48,720 bases of DNA from a bacterium (GCA_020853235.1 JADYZG010000033.1:1-48720); one strand, 5' to 3'. Numbered from the stretch's first letter, positions 8,703 to 16,795 are shown. Translations and numbers: made by a program. The notes: generated from the sequence alone by a model not told the origin.

Positions 8703-9146
8703 CTACTTTTTTCTAGGAATCGTGATCCCGAGGGGCAGGTATACCGTCACCAAAACACCAGCAATTGCCCACAAACTCATGTAGAAAATCATGAAAATCG
8801 GAAGTACTGTATCAGCTTGTCCATCTAATCCAATACGTGGCAAATTTAAAGAGGCAAGAACGGACAATATTACAGCAAAAACCGCAGTGATTGAAGTTGT
8901 CTCTCTTCGAAATTCCTGCGTCATTGCCCGACCTGTTATCTGTTTAAACAAAAGCGCAGCAAGTAGCGATCCGATAGTTGGGATTAGAAAGAGTAATAAT
9001 ACCGACCCCCACATCAACCAAGCAACAGGTGTAATAACCGCAGCAGAAACTACAACAACTGCAGCCACCATGTGTTTCTTCGTTTCAACATCAACAGATT
9101 GAACTAATCGAGACTTTTTCGATGACTTTTTTGAAATTTTAGGCAT
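8703..9146 (-). CDS. four-helix membrane protein, unknown
   Basis: A 147-aa protein with a basic, Ser/Lys-rich cytoplasmic N-terminus (residues 1-25) followed by four hydrophobic segments (about 27-45, 48-68, 86-102 and 117-140). There is no recognisable family. The positive-inside rule puts the N-terminus in the cytoplasm. It lies 19 nt downstream of gpmA on the same strand and is probably co-transcribed with it. Confidence 0.75.
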   Translation of the reverse strand: MPKISKKSSKKSRLVQSVDVETKKHMVAAVVVVSAAVITPVAWLMWGSVLLLFLIPTIGSLLAALLFKQITGRAMTQEFRRETTSITAVFAVILSVLASLNLPRIGLDGQADTVLPIFMIFYMSLWAIAGVLVTVYLPLGITIPRKK

Positions 9147-9165
9147 TTTAGGCAGGTTTAAAAAT

Positions 9166-9915
9166 TTAGACCTTTATTGCAGGTTCCTTTATAGAAAGTG
9201 TATCACGTTGGGTCCATGGCGTCCAATAAACTTTTCGTTCGAACGAAAGTTCTCCGCTACGCTTACTGATTTTTCCTGCATCAAACTCATAACGAATTAC
9301 TTCACCCGTTGGAAGATCAAGATTTACGATTTGCTCATCGGTAATATTTTCAATATATTTAACAATTGCCCGAAGACTATTGCCATGACCAGAAACAATG
9401 ACATTCTTACCAGAAGCGACATATGGCATTACTGTATTTTTGAAGTATGGAACGGCTCGCTTGTAAACATCTTCTAAACTTTCTCCTTCGGGAGGTTGGG
9501 CCATATATCCTCGTCTCCAATCCATAACCTGTTGCTCACCATATTTTATTTTCACTTCTGCTTTATCAAGCCCTTGAAGAAGACCGTAGTGACGCTCATT
9601 GAGTTTATGAGTTACATAAATAGGAATATCTTCAAGTGTCATAAAATTAGAAGTCAATGTTAACGCATCCTTATCAGCTGTATGTACAACAATACCAGTT
9701 TTATTCTGTCTTGAAAGGATCGTAAATAAGGTCTGTTGTGCACGGATTAATTCAGAAGTAAACGCGACATCAAATTCCGTATCTTTTAATTTGTCCCCAC
9801 ATTCTTGAGCTTCGCGAATACCTCGAACACTTAAAGTAACGTCAACCCAGCCGGTGAACCTGTTTGATGCATTCCACCTAGATTGTCCATGTCTAACCAT
9901 AACGAGTGAATTCAT
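9166..9915 (-). CDS. gpmA: 2,3-bisphosphoglycerate-dependent phosphoglycerate mutase
   Basis: Interconverts 3- and 2-phosphoglycerate in lower glycolysis. At 249 aa from the chosen start it has the usual family length. Signatures: RHGQS at residues 8-12 with the phospho-accepting His, N-x-x-N-R-F-T-G-W, LNERHYGLLQG, the DWRR segment, and GHGNSLRA with the second catalytic His. A longer frame extends upstream to 9984, but that extension has no homology. ATG 9915 lies 5 nt after a TGTTATATT extended -10, making a leaderless start likely. Confidence 0.95.
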   Translation of the reverse strand: MNSLVMVRHGQSRWNASNRFTGWVDVTLSVRGIREAQECGDKLKDTEFDVAFTSELIRAQQTLFTILSRQNKTGIVVHTADKDALTLTSNFMTLEDIPIYVTHKLNERHYGLLQGLDKAEVKIKYGEQQVMDWRRGYMAQPPEGESLEDVYKRAVPYFKNTVMPYVASGKNVIVSGHGNSLRAIVKYIENITDEQIVNLDLPTGEVIRYEFDAGKISKRSGELSFERKVYWTPWTQRDTLSIKEPAIKV

Positions 9916-9920
9916 ATGAC

Positions 9921-9929
9921 AATATAACA
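9921..9929 (-). promoter_or_regulatory. extended -10 for leaderless gpmA
   Basis: Minus strand TGTTATATT (TGn-TATATT) ends 5 nt before the gpmA ATG. This supports the short start for gpmA. Confidence 0.6.
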
Positions 9930-10067
9930 AACACTGACATAAAAAGCCACGTAAGTACTCGCAAGGGGCTGTGAGATTTCGCACAGTTCGCTGGGTTTTT
10001 TATAGCATTTTCGCAACAACTGTGTTACCATAAAAAAGGTATACATTAAACTAATTGAAGACATCGA

Positions 10068-10676
10068 ATGCAATTTAACACTGCTTTGACACTAGAGAAA
10101 CTCCTTCGTTCAAAAACAAGAACACGCATCCTTTGGCACTTCCTTGAAAATACAGATGTACGATCTGGACTTCGCGAACTTAGTCGTATTGTTAAGTTGC
10201 AAGTACATGCTGTTGGCCGTGAAATTACACTTTTGAAAAAAGCAAATTTACTTTTGGAGGAAAAAACCCCAGCAAAAAACTTCTATTCGCTCAACACGCA
10301 ACACCCTTTCTTTGATGAGATAGTTTCCCTTTTTCATAAATCGTATGGGGTCGGAGGAATGATTATGAATAATAAAGATATTTTAGAAGGGGCAGATTTT
10401 GTACTTCTTACCTCTCACTTCCTTTTCAGACAACAAAAAGGCAAGTATGATATTGATATTTTAATCATCGGAGCTCCAAAAATAGACCAAGTCTCGATAT
10501 TTTTACACAATATTGAAACTAGTTTACAAAGAGAACTACTCTATACGATTATCACCCCAGCCGACTTTAAAAATAGAAAGCAGAAGCTCGACCCCTTTAT
10601 TTGGAATATTCTTGAAAAACCGTCGGTCCTACTTCTTGGGAAACAAGCCGAACTTCTAAAAGGTTTCGCAAGTTAA
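10068..10676 (+). CDS. winged-helix plus nucleotidyltransferase-like protein
   Basis: A 202-aa protein. Residues 1-75 look like a winged helix-turn-helix: a helix-rich start, then LRELSRIVKLQVHAVGREI as the recognition region, then a wing. Residues 100-190 resemble a minimal nucleotidyltransferase fold with a D-x-D centre in YDIDILIIG (about residues 126-134). The usual Gly-Ser pair before the acidic motif is not clear. Such HTH-NTase fusions occur in archaea and candidate phyla and are sometimes compared to MNT antitoxins. No partner toxin gene is adjacent. Its stop overlaps the queA stop on the other strand. Confidence 0.7.
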   Translation: MQFNTALTLEKLLRSKTRTRILWHFLENTDVRSGLRELSRIVKLQVHAVGREITLLKKANLLLEEKTPAKNFYSLNTQHPFFDEIVSLFHKSYGVGGMIMNNKDILEGADFVLLTSHFLFRQQKGKYDIDILIIGAPKIDQVSIFLHNIETSLQRELLYTIITPADFKNRKQKLDPFIWNILEKPSVLLLGKQAELLKGFAS

Positions 10677-11800
10677 ATAATAAGCATAGAATCACCATAA
10701 GAGAAAAGTTTTGCATCATTTTTTATGGCAAACTCATAAATTTCTCTCCACGAAAGTCTCGATTTTTTCCATCCCAGAAAAGCATCAACCAGTGTGATAA
10801 GCGAACTCTTAGGGAAATGAAAGTTGGTTAATAATCCGTCCACAATCCGGAATTCATATGGCGGATAAATAAATAATTGTGTCTCTGAAAGTATATCTTT
10901 TTTAGCTTCTGTACTAAGAATTTGCGATGCGATGGATTCCAATGTTCTCGTTGTGGTTGTTCCCATAGAAATAATTTTTTTTGACCCTTCCTTCGCATGG
11001 TGCAAAAATTCAATCGTACTTTTCGTAACAAAAAATGGTTCAGCATGTAATACATTCATCTCGATGGTGTCGTTTCTCAAGGGAAGAAAGGTTCCTCTGC
11101 CGACATGAAGGGTAATCTCTGCAATCGCTGTCCCCTGGTCTTTTAATCGATTTTCAAGCGTTTGTGTAAAATTAAGCGATGCCGTCGGCGCTGCCACAGA
11201 ACCAAGTTTTTGCGCAAAAATGGTTTGATAACGTTCATCATCAGTAGATAGTGTTTCTCTTTTTATATAGGGAGGAAGCGGCACCTTTCCTCGATCTTCA
11301 AAGAGTTTAAACAGCTTTTCGACTGTAATTGTACCATCTTGCTTATAAAAAATACCTGTGAACGATTCACCTGTTGCTACGACCTTCTTCATTCTGTAAC
11401 CATCCCCAAAATCAATGTATCTCAGTCCCTCTGCTTTCAGTTTCCTTTTTGAGGTTAAGAATTCAAGCCGGAAGCCTTTCTCTTGTCTATCATACTGTCG
11501 TTTAGCATATTCTTCCAATGATTGCGCATGCGGTTCAGTAATAAAGATTTCAATTTTGTCACTATCTTTTCCAAAGATTCCAACTATTCGTCCGAACAAT
11601 CTTGCATGGAAAACTTTGGTAACGTTTCTTACCAATACATCCTCAGCAGTAACGTATTTATCAAGATTCTCATAAATATCAGCTTGGAGATATCCTGACT
11701 GCGTATCAACAACAAACAGTTTCGATTCTCCACGAACCTCTGGGGGATGAAGTGCGACCGCTGATTCTGGGTAAATGTAATCGTATTCTGAAATATTCAT
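10673..11800 (-). CDS. queA: S-adenosylmethionine:tRNA ribosyltransferase-isomerase
   Basis: Catalyses the penultimate step of queuosine formation at the tRNA wobble base, moving the ribosyl part of SAM onto 7-aminomethyl-7-deazaguanine. The family motifs are present in order: HARLFG, GKVPLPPYI, RYQTIFA, GSVAAPTASLNFT, LHVGRGTFLPL, YPPYEF, TNFHFP and a C-terminal FSYGDSMLI. The frame could extend to 11857 but would then run into the 3' end of rnpB; ATG 11800 begins the conserved sequence and gives 375 aa. No other queuosine gene (tgt, queC-G) is visible in the window, so the substrate base may be salvaged or made elsewhere. Confidence 0.95.
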   Translation of the reverse strand: MNISEYDYIYPESAVALHPPEVRGESKLFVVDTQSGYLQADIYENLDKYVTAEDVLVRNVTKVFHARLFGRIVGIFGKDSDKIEIFITEPHAQSLEEYAKRQYDRQEKGFRLEFLTSKRKLKAEGLRYIDFGDGYRMKKVVATGESFTGIFYKQDGTITVEKLFKLFEDRGKVPLPPYIKRETLSTDDERYQTIFAQKLGSVAAPTASLNFTQTLENRLKDQGTAIAEITLHVGRGTFLPLRNDTIEMNVLHAEPFFVTKSTIEFLHHAKEGSKKIISMGTTTTRTLESIASQILSTEAKKDILSETQLFIYPPYEFRIVDGLLTNFHFPKSSLITLVDAFLGWKKSRLSWREIYEFAIKNDAKLFSYGDSMLII

Positions 11801-11849
11801 AAACGCATAATAACAGTTTTTATCCTGATGTGTGAAAATAACGCAAGTA

Positions 11850-12103
11850 GGATACATAGTAAGCCCGCTTCTGTTCTATGCAGAAATTTATCTAAGCGTT
11901 TACACTTGCTCGACGTCAGGGGTTATCTCTAGCCAATTTGGCATTTCACCGCATTGCAATACTATTGCTAAACAATAGAAGCTCCGCGACTATTTCTGTG
12001 ACCCTATCCGTAAGATTTCTCCTACCAGACTTTCATCTGTGACATACTCGAGGCGGGACTTTCCTCTCTTTTTCAATGAAAAAGAGCTTCTGCTCATGTA
12101 TCC
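11850..12103 (-). ncRNA. rnpB: RNase P RNA (M1-like), compact
   Basis: The catalytic RNA of RNase P, which trims tRNA 5' ends. On the minus strand I see GAGGAAAGTCC near the 5' end (P4 5' strand, CR-I), ACAGAAA, GCGGTGAAATGC, and AACAGAAGCGGGCTTA near the 3' end (P4 3' strand, CR-V). The ends pair perfectly as P1 (GGATACAT with ATGTATCC), and P3 is a 9-bp hairpin. At about 254 nt it is clearly shorter than the usual 330-400 nt, so peripheral helices must be reduced. Confidence 0.93.
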
Positions 12104-12115
12104 TTCCTGTATCGT

Positions 12116-12124
12116 ATTATACCA
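12116..12124 (-). promoter_or_regulatory. extended -10 promoter of rnpB
   Basis: Minus strand TGGTATAAT, a perfect extended -10, about 13 nt before the P1 helix of rnpB. A TTGAAA lies too close (4 nt) to serve as -35. Confidence 0.7.
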
Positions 12125-12158
12125 TTTTCAAATCATAATTTGCGAGTTATATAACGAT

Positions 12159-12932
12159 ATGGTTTATACAACACTACTTGAGCCGTACTATTCCCCTCAA
12201 ATTATTCCTATTGAAGTTACAGTACTTCGAGGCGCCAGAAGGCTACGGTTGGGTAGTTCACTCAGAAGGAAATATAACGATTTCACACCAAAAATATGGA
12301 ATATATTAGCAAAACTTGGGTATCAAAAATACTTACAAAAGATTTACGTCAATATAGAATTCCCTCATCCAGTTACATCTTCATATTATCAACTCCCCAT
12401 TGTCGTAGCGATTCTTGACGGTGTCGGTATGTTGCGTCTCAGATCACCTCTGTATTCAATTGGGAGATTTCTCGCAGATTACACTATATCATATCCGGAA
12501 TTTACTGAGAGTAACGAAATACCTGGAATCAAGACGACTCCATTAATTCCAGGTGAAAAAATTGAGCAGTATCTTAACCATATTCACACAACTCCAGTCG
12601 ATTTTAAAACACCAAAATTCGATACAGCATCGCTCTTTCCCGGTGTCGCTTTTCAAGGAACTGCAATCAATTTAACAAAAACTCCGATCTCTATTCTCAG
12701 AAAGATACCTGAACAAACCTGGAAAAATGGACAATTTTTCATAACCCTTAGGAAGAACTCACTATCAGAACAACTATTGAATTTTATTGCATTACTTCCA
12801 CTGAATAAGAAACATGTAGTTTTCGACTATAAAAAATGTTTTTGTGAACAAATAATCTGCATCTGTACGAAATATAATAAGTCTCTCCACACAGAACAGC
12901 TTCTCTTCCTAAAAGAAATTTTTCAAAGATAA
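12159..12932 (+). CDS. ComM-like ChlI N-domain protein without AAA+ module
   Basis: A 257-aa protein whose first 100 residues resemble the ChlI domain (S5/Lon-like fold) found at the N-terminus of ComM/YifB Mg-chelatase-like helicases. It has the V-Y-T start, a strand equivalent to the ComM V-E-V-x-L segment, and YQLPIVVAIL matching the usual F-D-L-P-I-A-I-G-I-L segment. In ComM an AAA+ domain with Walker A follows; here there is none and the C-terminal 130 residues are unfamiliar. The open frame begins earlier (12039), but that part lies inside rnpB on the other strand. A TATA-rich -10 candidate sits directly before ATG 12159. Either a domain remnant or a stand-alone protein. Confidence 0.55.
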   Translation: MVYTTLLEPYYSPQIIPIEVTVLRGARRLRLGSSLRRKYNDFTPKIWNILAKLGYQKYLQKIYVNIEFPHPVTSSYYQLPIVVAILDGVGMLRLRSPLYSIGRFLADYTISYPEFTESNEIPGIKTTPLIPGEKIEQYLNHIHTTPVDFKTPKFDTASLFPGVAFQGTAINLTKTPISILRKIPEQTWKNGQFFITLRKNSLSEQLLNFIALLPLNKKHVVFDYKKCFCEQIICICTKYNKSLHTEQLLFLKEIFQR

Positions 12933-12991
12933 TGAGATTTTCGAGATAAGAAGTTGCACAAAAATTATAACTTTTGTTCTTGAGCGTAATC

Positions 12992-13027
12992 AAAAAGAAT
13001 AATTCCTTTCGAGAGCGAAAGAAGGAA
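12992..13027 (-). terminator. terminator of the alpha operon after rpsI
   Basis: Just downstream of the rpsI stop, CTTTCG/CGAAAG with a CTCT loop and flanking TTCC/GGAA forms a stem, followed on the minus strand by TTATTCTTTTT. Confidence 0.6.
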
Positions 13028-13031
13028 AATA

Positions 13032-13436
13032 CTATCGCTTTGAAAATCGTGGCGCCTTTCGTGCTTTCTTTAAACCAGCTTTCTTTCGTTCAACTGCCCG
13101 TGGATCACGAGTCATCAAACCTTCTTTTCGAAGTCCTGATTTAAGTTTTGCTTCAAATTCCACTAATGCTCGTGAAAGTCCAAGTGAGATTGCATCTGCC
13201 CAACCAGTCATTCCACCACCATTTGCTTTCACGCTAACGCTGAACTTGCCATTCATGCCAGCAACAACCAAGGGCTTCATAATGTGTTCTTGCGCTAATG
13301 CACTTGGGAACACTTGTTCGAGTGTTTTACCGTTGATGACAAATGTCTTTCCGTCATCAACTGTGATTCTAACTCGAGCAACTGCTTCTTTTCTTCTTCC
13401 AATTCCTTCGTAATATTTCAATTTCATGGTTGCCAT
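13032..13436 (-). CDS. rpsI: 30S ribosomal protein S9
   Basis: S9 of the small-subunit head, whose basic C-terminal tail reaches the P-site tRNA. It is 134 aa with the typical GIGRRKEAVARVR start motif, a GGGMTGWADAI centre and the terminal KAPRFSKR tail ending in Lys-Arg. The start could also be the Met at residue 4. It follows rplM by 5 nt, the standard L13-S9 pair, and is the last gene of the operon before a terminator. Confidence 0.97.
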   Translation of the reverse strand: MATMKLKYYEGIGRRKEAVARVRITVDDGKTFVINGKTLEQVFPSALAQEHIMKPLVVAGMNGKFSVSVKANGGGMTGWADAISLGLSRALVEFEAKLKSGLRKEGLMTRDPRAVERKKAGLKKARKAPRFSKR

Positions 13437-13441
13437 TATTG

Positions 13442-13876
13442 TTATGCGGTAATCTTAGTTGGCTTTTGCGCCTCATGAGGATGGGTTGCCTCGGTATAAA
13501 TATAAAGTCTTGAGAGGAATGTATCCTTCATTTTTGTATCTGGAAGCATACCACGAATTGCAGTTGTGATAACTTTTGCTGGATTATTTTCCATTAACAA
13601 TGAAACTTTCTCTTTTTTCAAACCACTAGGATACCCAGTATAGTGCTGAATATTCAAATATAATTGTTTTTGCCCTGTTAATTTGACTGCGCCTGCGTTA
13701 GTAATGATAACGAAATGTCCCATATCAAGGTTTGGCACATACTCGGGTGTTGTCTTGCCCATAAGGAATTTTGCTACTTTTCCGGCTAAACGTCCAAGTG
13801 AAATGCCGGTCGCATCAAATTCGTACCAGTTTCTAGTAACATCCTTACTGCTTTTCCACGTTGTTTTATTGTTCAT
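13442..13876 (-). CDS. rplM: 50S ribosomal protein L13
   Basis: Early-assembly large-subunit protein. Visible family features are WYEFDATGISLGRLA near the N-terminus, NAGAVKLTGQK, YTGYPSGLK and an A-x-R-G-M-L-P motif. The frame opens at 13891, but ATG 13876 (MNNKTTW) gives 144 aa, nearer the family's usual length. The gene overlaps the end of rplQ by about 11 nt, suggesting translational coupling. Confidence 0.96.
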   Translation of the reverse strand: MNNKTTWKSSKDVTRNWYEFDATGISLGRLAGKVAKFLMGKTTPEYVPNLDMGHFVIITNAGAVKLTGQKQLYLNIQHYTGYPSGLKKEKVSLLMENNPAKVITTAIRGMLPDTKMKDTFLSRLYIYTEATHPHEAQKPTKITA

Positions 13877-14246
13877 TACCCTTCTTTTCATCGTAATTTA
13901 TAATGGTAACTTCATATTGTGAAGCATTGTCTCCTTTACGTGGTTGAGTCTGAACGACTGAAACGGCAAAATTTGTTCCAAAGCTTTTCAATTTTCCAGA
14001 AACTCTCTTGTTATATTTCAATGTTGAAATTTCTGACTGTAACCATCGTTTTGTTTCAAGTGATGATTTATTCTTTTTGAAATCACTAACCTTCGACAGT
14101 GCATATGCTTTGAGTACTTTTGCACGTGGTTTTGTCGTGGTAACCTTGCCGTACATCAAGAGTGAGGTAAACAAGTTCTTTGCAAGTAACTTGTCGTGTG
14201 ACTTTGTGCTTTGGTTTAGGTTAAGCTTTTTTACTCTTTTTCGCAT
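13866..14246 (-). CDS. rplQ: 50S ribosomal protein L17
   Basis: L17, at the peptide-exit side of the large subunit. The conserved N-terminal body is visible (S-H-D-K-L-L-A-K-N-L-F-T-S-L, then a T-T-K-P-R-A-K segment equivalent to the usual T-T-x-A-K-A-K). About 126 aa from Met 14246; the ORF opens at 14255. The first residues are more divergent than in model bacteria. It overlaps the rpoA C-terminus by about 26 nt, keeping the classical rpoA-rplQ order. Confidence 0.93.
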   Translation of the reverse strand: MRKRVKKLNLNQSTKSHDKLLAKNLFTSLLMYGKVTTTKPRAKVLKAYALSKVSDFKKNKSSLETKRWLQSEISTLKYNKRVSGKLKSFGTNFAVSVVQTQPRKGDNASQYEVTIINYDEKKGNEQ

Positions 14247-15174
14247 TCTTCGCAAACCCTAAGTTATACTGATCTAGCAATTCTGAAAGTTCTTTAACCT
14301 GCTTTGCAGTAAGTTTCAAATCTTTTGAATAAAATGTTTTTGGTTGTGCTGCAACGTCCGAAAGTGTCGAAATCTTAGCAGCATCAAGTTTCGCAACGGT
14401 CTTAGCGTCGATTCCTAATTCTGCGACGGTCCAGTCACTCATTTTGGTTAATTCTGATGTTGGAGTATCATTCATCTCGCTTCCGAATACAACTGCTGTT
14501 TGACCGAAAAATGATCGAAGTATTCCACCAGCTTGTGCGATTGCATCTTCTGGAGAAACTGTCCCGTCAGTTGTAATACTCATAACGACTTTATCTAGGT
14601 CTGCTTGTGAACCCTTTCGCGTTGGAAGTACCGTAAATTCAACTAATCGAACTGGACTAAAGATTGTATCAACAGGAATACGTCCGATTTCATCTCGAAG
14701 TGATTCGTCTGCTCGCTTGTAGCCGACTCCTTTTTCAACAATTGCCTCGAAGTTCAAAGAGGTTGAATCATCCGTAATCTCAGCAATAACATACTCGCCA
14801 TTCACAATCTCGACACCTTTACTTGTAGTGAGATCTTTTGCTTTGATTACACCTTTTCCTTTCTTGTTGAGTGTTAAGACAGTTGAGGATTCTTTTCCTT
14901 CCATTTTAACTCGAACGTTTTTCAATCTGAGTACAATATCAAGTACATTCTGCTTAACGCCTGGGATTGTTGTGTATTCGTGTGTCAAATTGTTAATTCT
15001 AACGCTAGTAATTGCTGCACCTTCAAGAGATGAGAGCATAACACGTCGCATCGCGTTACCGAGCGTATTTCCATAACCCTTTGGTAATGGGCCAATTTCA
15101 AATGATGCTACTGCACCAATTTCCTTTTCGGAAACTTTGGCAAGTGTGATTCCAGAAAAATCTATCATAACCAT
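14221..15174 (-). CDS. rpoA: RNA polymerase subunit alpha
   Basis: The 317-aa alpha subunit, which dimerises to assemble RNA polymerase. The N-terminal domain is well conserved (FEIGPLPKGYGNTLGNAMRR near residues 25-44, then LSSLEGAAITSVRI). A linker near 235-245 leads to a C-terminal domain of about 60 residues. That domain is divergent: the position of E. coli R265 aligns with Lys, and the usual N-x-G-K-K-S loop appears as L-K-L-T-A-K-Q. UP-element recognition may therefore be weak, in line with the many extended -10 promoters here. Start may be Met1 or Met3. Confidence 0.97.
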   Translation of the reverse strand: MVMIDFSGITLAKVSEKEIGAVASFEIGPLPKGYGNTLGNAMRRVMLSSLEGAAITSVRINNLTHEYTTIPGVKQNVLDIVLRLKNVRVKMEGKESSTVLTLNKKGKGVIKAKDLTTSKGVEIVNGEYVIAEITDDSTSLNFEAIVEKGVGYKRADESLRDEIGRIPVDTIFSPVRLVEFTVLPTRKGSQADLDKVVMSITTDGTVSPEDAIAQAGGILRSFFGQTAVVFGSEMNDTPTSELTKMSDWTVAELGIDAKTVAKLDAAKISTLSDVAAQPKTFYSKDLKLTAKQVKELSELLDQYNLGFAKNAKKSKKA

Positions 15175-15185
15175 TAGTAATAAAG

Positions 15186-15794
15186 TTATCTCGAGTACAA
15201 CTCGACAATTAAGTTTTCTCTAATTGATGGATCAATTTGCTGTCTTGTTGGCAGTGCAGCAATTGTGACCTTATTCGCGTCAACATTTAACCATGCAGGT
15301 ACCATTGGTCCCTTATAGTCAATTTTGACTTTTAGATACATATCTTCTTTTAATTCGATAACATCATTTACTCGAACAACAAATGATGGGATCGTAACGC
15401 GCTTTCCATTAACATACACGTGCCCGTGAGAAACAACTTGTCTTGCGGCGTTCTTTGATTTAGCAAACAATGCTGCGTAAATCACATTATCCAAGCGCCT
15501 TTCAAGCATCTGTAACATAATGTACCCTTTATCTTGGTTTGAATTTTTTGCTGTTTTTACTGCGAGTGCATAGAATCGTCGGAACTGCTTTTCTCGCATA
15601 CCGTATTGACGTTTTACTTTTTGCTTTTCACGAAGCTGTCGTGCGTATGAGGAAAGCTTTGATGGCTGTACTCCGTGTTGACCTGGTTTGGTCTGTCGTT
15701 TTCCCCATGCTTCTTTTGCAGAAAAGCTACGTGCACCTTTGACGTATAGGTTTGTCCCTTCTCGTCTGCTTAATCTTTCTTTTGGTCCAATCAT
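15186..15794 (-). CDS. rpsD: 30S ribosomal protein S4
   Basis: Primary 16S-binding assembly protein, 202 aa. The S4-type RNA-binding motif is clear (LERRLDNVIYAALFAKSKNAARQVVSHGH and following). The N-terminus has the R-L-S-R-R-E-G-T-N-L segment and lacks the four-Cys zinc site of some S4 proteins. It ends with the family's terminal IVELYSR. Positioned between rpsK and rpoA, as in most bacteria. Confidence 0.97.
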   Translation of the reverse strand: MIGPKERLSRREGTNLYVKGARSFSAKEAWGKRQTKPGQHGVQPSKLSSYARQLREKQKVKRQYGMREKQFRRFYALAVKTAKNSNQDKGYIMLQMLERRLDNVIYAALFAKSKNAARQVVSHGHVYVNGKRVTIPSFVVRVNDVIELKEDMYLKVKIDYKGPMVPAWLNVDANKVTIAALPTRQQIDPSIRENLIVELYSR

Positions 15795-15816
15795 AATTCT
15801 TTAATAATCAACTAAC

Positions 15817-16230
15817 CTACTTTCGTGGTTTGCGTGGTGGACGGCATCCATTGTGTGGAGTTCTCGTCATATCCGCAAGTAATGTAACTGCGAGTCCTGC
15901 TGTTGCAAGTCCCTTAACTGCTGCATTTCTTCCAACGCGTGCTCCCTTAATATATACCTTTACTTCTCGTAAACCATACTTATCAATCGCCTCGGTTGCT
16001 GCTGCAAATGCTGCACGTGTCGCAGCATATGGCGTTTTCTTTTTTGAGTTCTTAAATCCAACACGGCTTGGTGTGTATTGAACTAGGGTATTACCATTTT
16101 CATCTGTAAGCGTAACGATTGTATTTGTAAATGTCGATAGGATGTGTGCCTCACCTGCCTGGACTTTTACTTTCGCCTTTTTTGATTTTTTGACGATTGT
16201 AGTTGTTTTTTCTGTTTGTACTTCAGCCAT
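15817..16230 (-). CDS. rpsK: 30S ribosomal protein S11
   Basis: Platform protein at the Shine-Dalgarno exit site, 137 aa. Typical segments are HILSTFTNTIVTLTD, the ATRAAFAAATEA helix, VKGLATAGL and the strongly conserved C-terminal TRTPHNGCRPPRKPRK. A Lys/Thr-rich N-terminal tail of about 25 residues precedes the fold. Confidence 0.97.
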   Translation of the reverse strand: MAEVQTEKTTTIVKKSKKAKVKVQAGEAHILSTFTNTIVTLTDENGNTLVQYTPSRVGFKNSKKKTPYAATRAAFAAATEAIDKYGLREVKVYIKGARVGRNAAVKGLATAGLAVTLLADMTRTPHNGCRPPRKPRK

Positions 16231-16247
16231 GTTTAGTCGTTTGAAAT

Positions 16248-16631
16248 TTAAGTCTTAGTAATCTTTGGGTTTAATCCACCAACTGCCATGTTTCGTCCAC
16301 GACGTGTGTGTGCATTGTGCCGAGTTCTTTGACCTCGAACAGGCATATTAATGATGTGTCGAATACCGCGATAGTTCTTAATATCCTTCAATCGTCGAAT
16401 ATGTTCTCTGATTTCTTGTCGAAGATAACCCTCTACAACATAATTCTCTTCAATAAAGTTCTGAATTGCTTTGATTTCTGTGTCTTTAAGCTCGTGTGCT
16501 CGCTTGTCAGGATCAATCTTACAAACTGCACAAATCTTTGCAGCTCGCATTGGACCAATTCCATAAAGATAACGCAAAGAAATTGTTACTTTCTTGTCAT
16601 CTGGGATTTGTATACCTAAAATTCGTGGCAT
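16248..16631 (-). CDS. rpsM: 30S ribosomal protein S13
   Basis: Head protein contacting the P-site tRNA and the L5 bridge, 127 aa. It shows the R-I-L-G-I-Q-I-P start, YLYGIGPMRAA helix-hairpin-helix, YRGIRHIINMPVRGQRT and the basic C-terminal tail. The order infA-rpmJ-rpsM-rpsK-rpsD-rpoA is the ancestral one. Confidence 0.97.
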   Translation of the reverse strand: MPRILGIQIPDDKKVTISLRYLYGIGPMRAAKICAVCKIDPDKRAHELKDTEIKAIQNFIEENYVVEGYLRQEIREHIRRLKDIKNYRGIRHIINMPVRGQRTRHNAHTRRGRNMAVGGLNPKITKT

Positions 16632-16651
16632 AGTTAGTACTAATCAATAAG

Positions 16652-16795
16652 TTATCCTTGCTTTTGCTTGTGCCTTGGATTGGCGCTGCAATAAACATAA
16701 ACTACTTTTTTATGCGGTTTGTGCGCGCCCTTTTTAGTGCGGATAACTACGTAGCACTTAGGGCATCGCTTGGTTACGCTTGCTTTAACCTTCAT
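16652..16795 (-). CDS. rpmJ: 50S ribosomal protein L36 with internal insertion
   Basis: Zinc-binding L36, 47 aa against the usual 37-38. The N-terminal [14 protein letters not shown] and C-terminal [13 protein letters not shown] are canonical, with four zinc ligands C11, C14, C36 and H42. About 9-10 extra basic residues ([10 protein letters not shown] region) lie between the two half-sites. The ATG overlaps the infA TGA (ATGA), so the two genes are translationally coupled. Confidence 0.95.
   Translation of the reverse strand: MKVKASVTKRCPKCYVVIRTKKGAHKPHKKVVYVYCSANPRHKQKQG

Noticed and set aside
11801-11857. Longer QueA start
   Set aside because: It would begin inside rnpB and lacks homology; the family start is at 11800.
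12039-12158. N-terminal extension of the ChlI-like protein
   Set aside because: It lies over rnpB and its promoter; conserved sequence starts at 12159.
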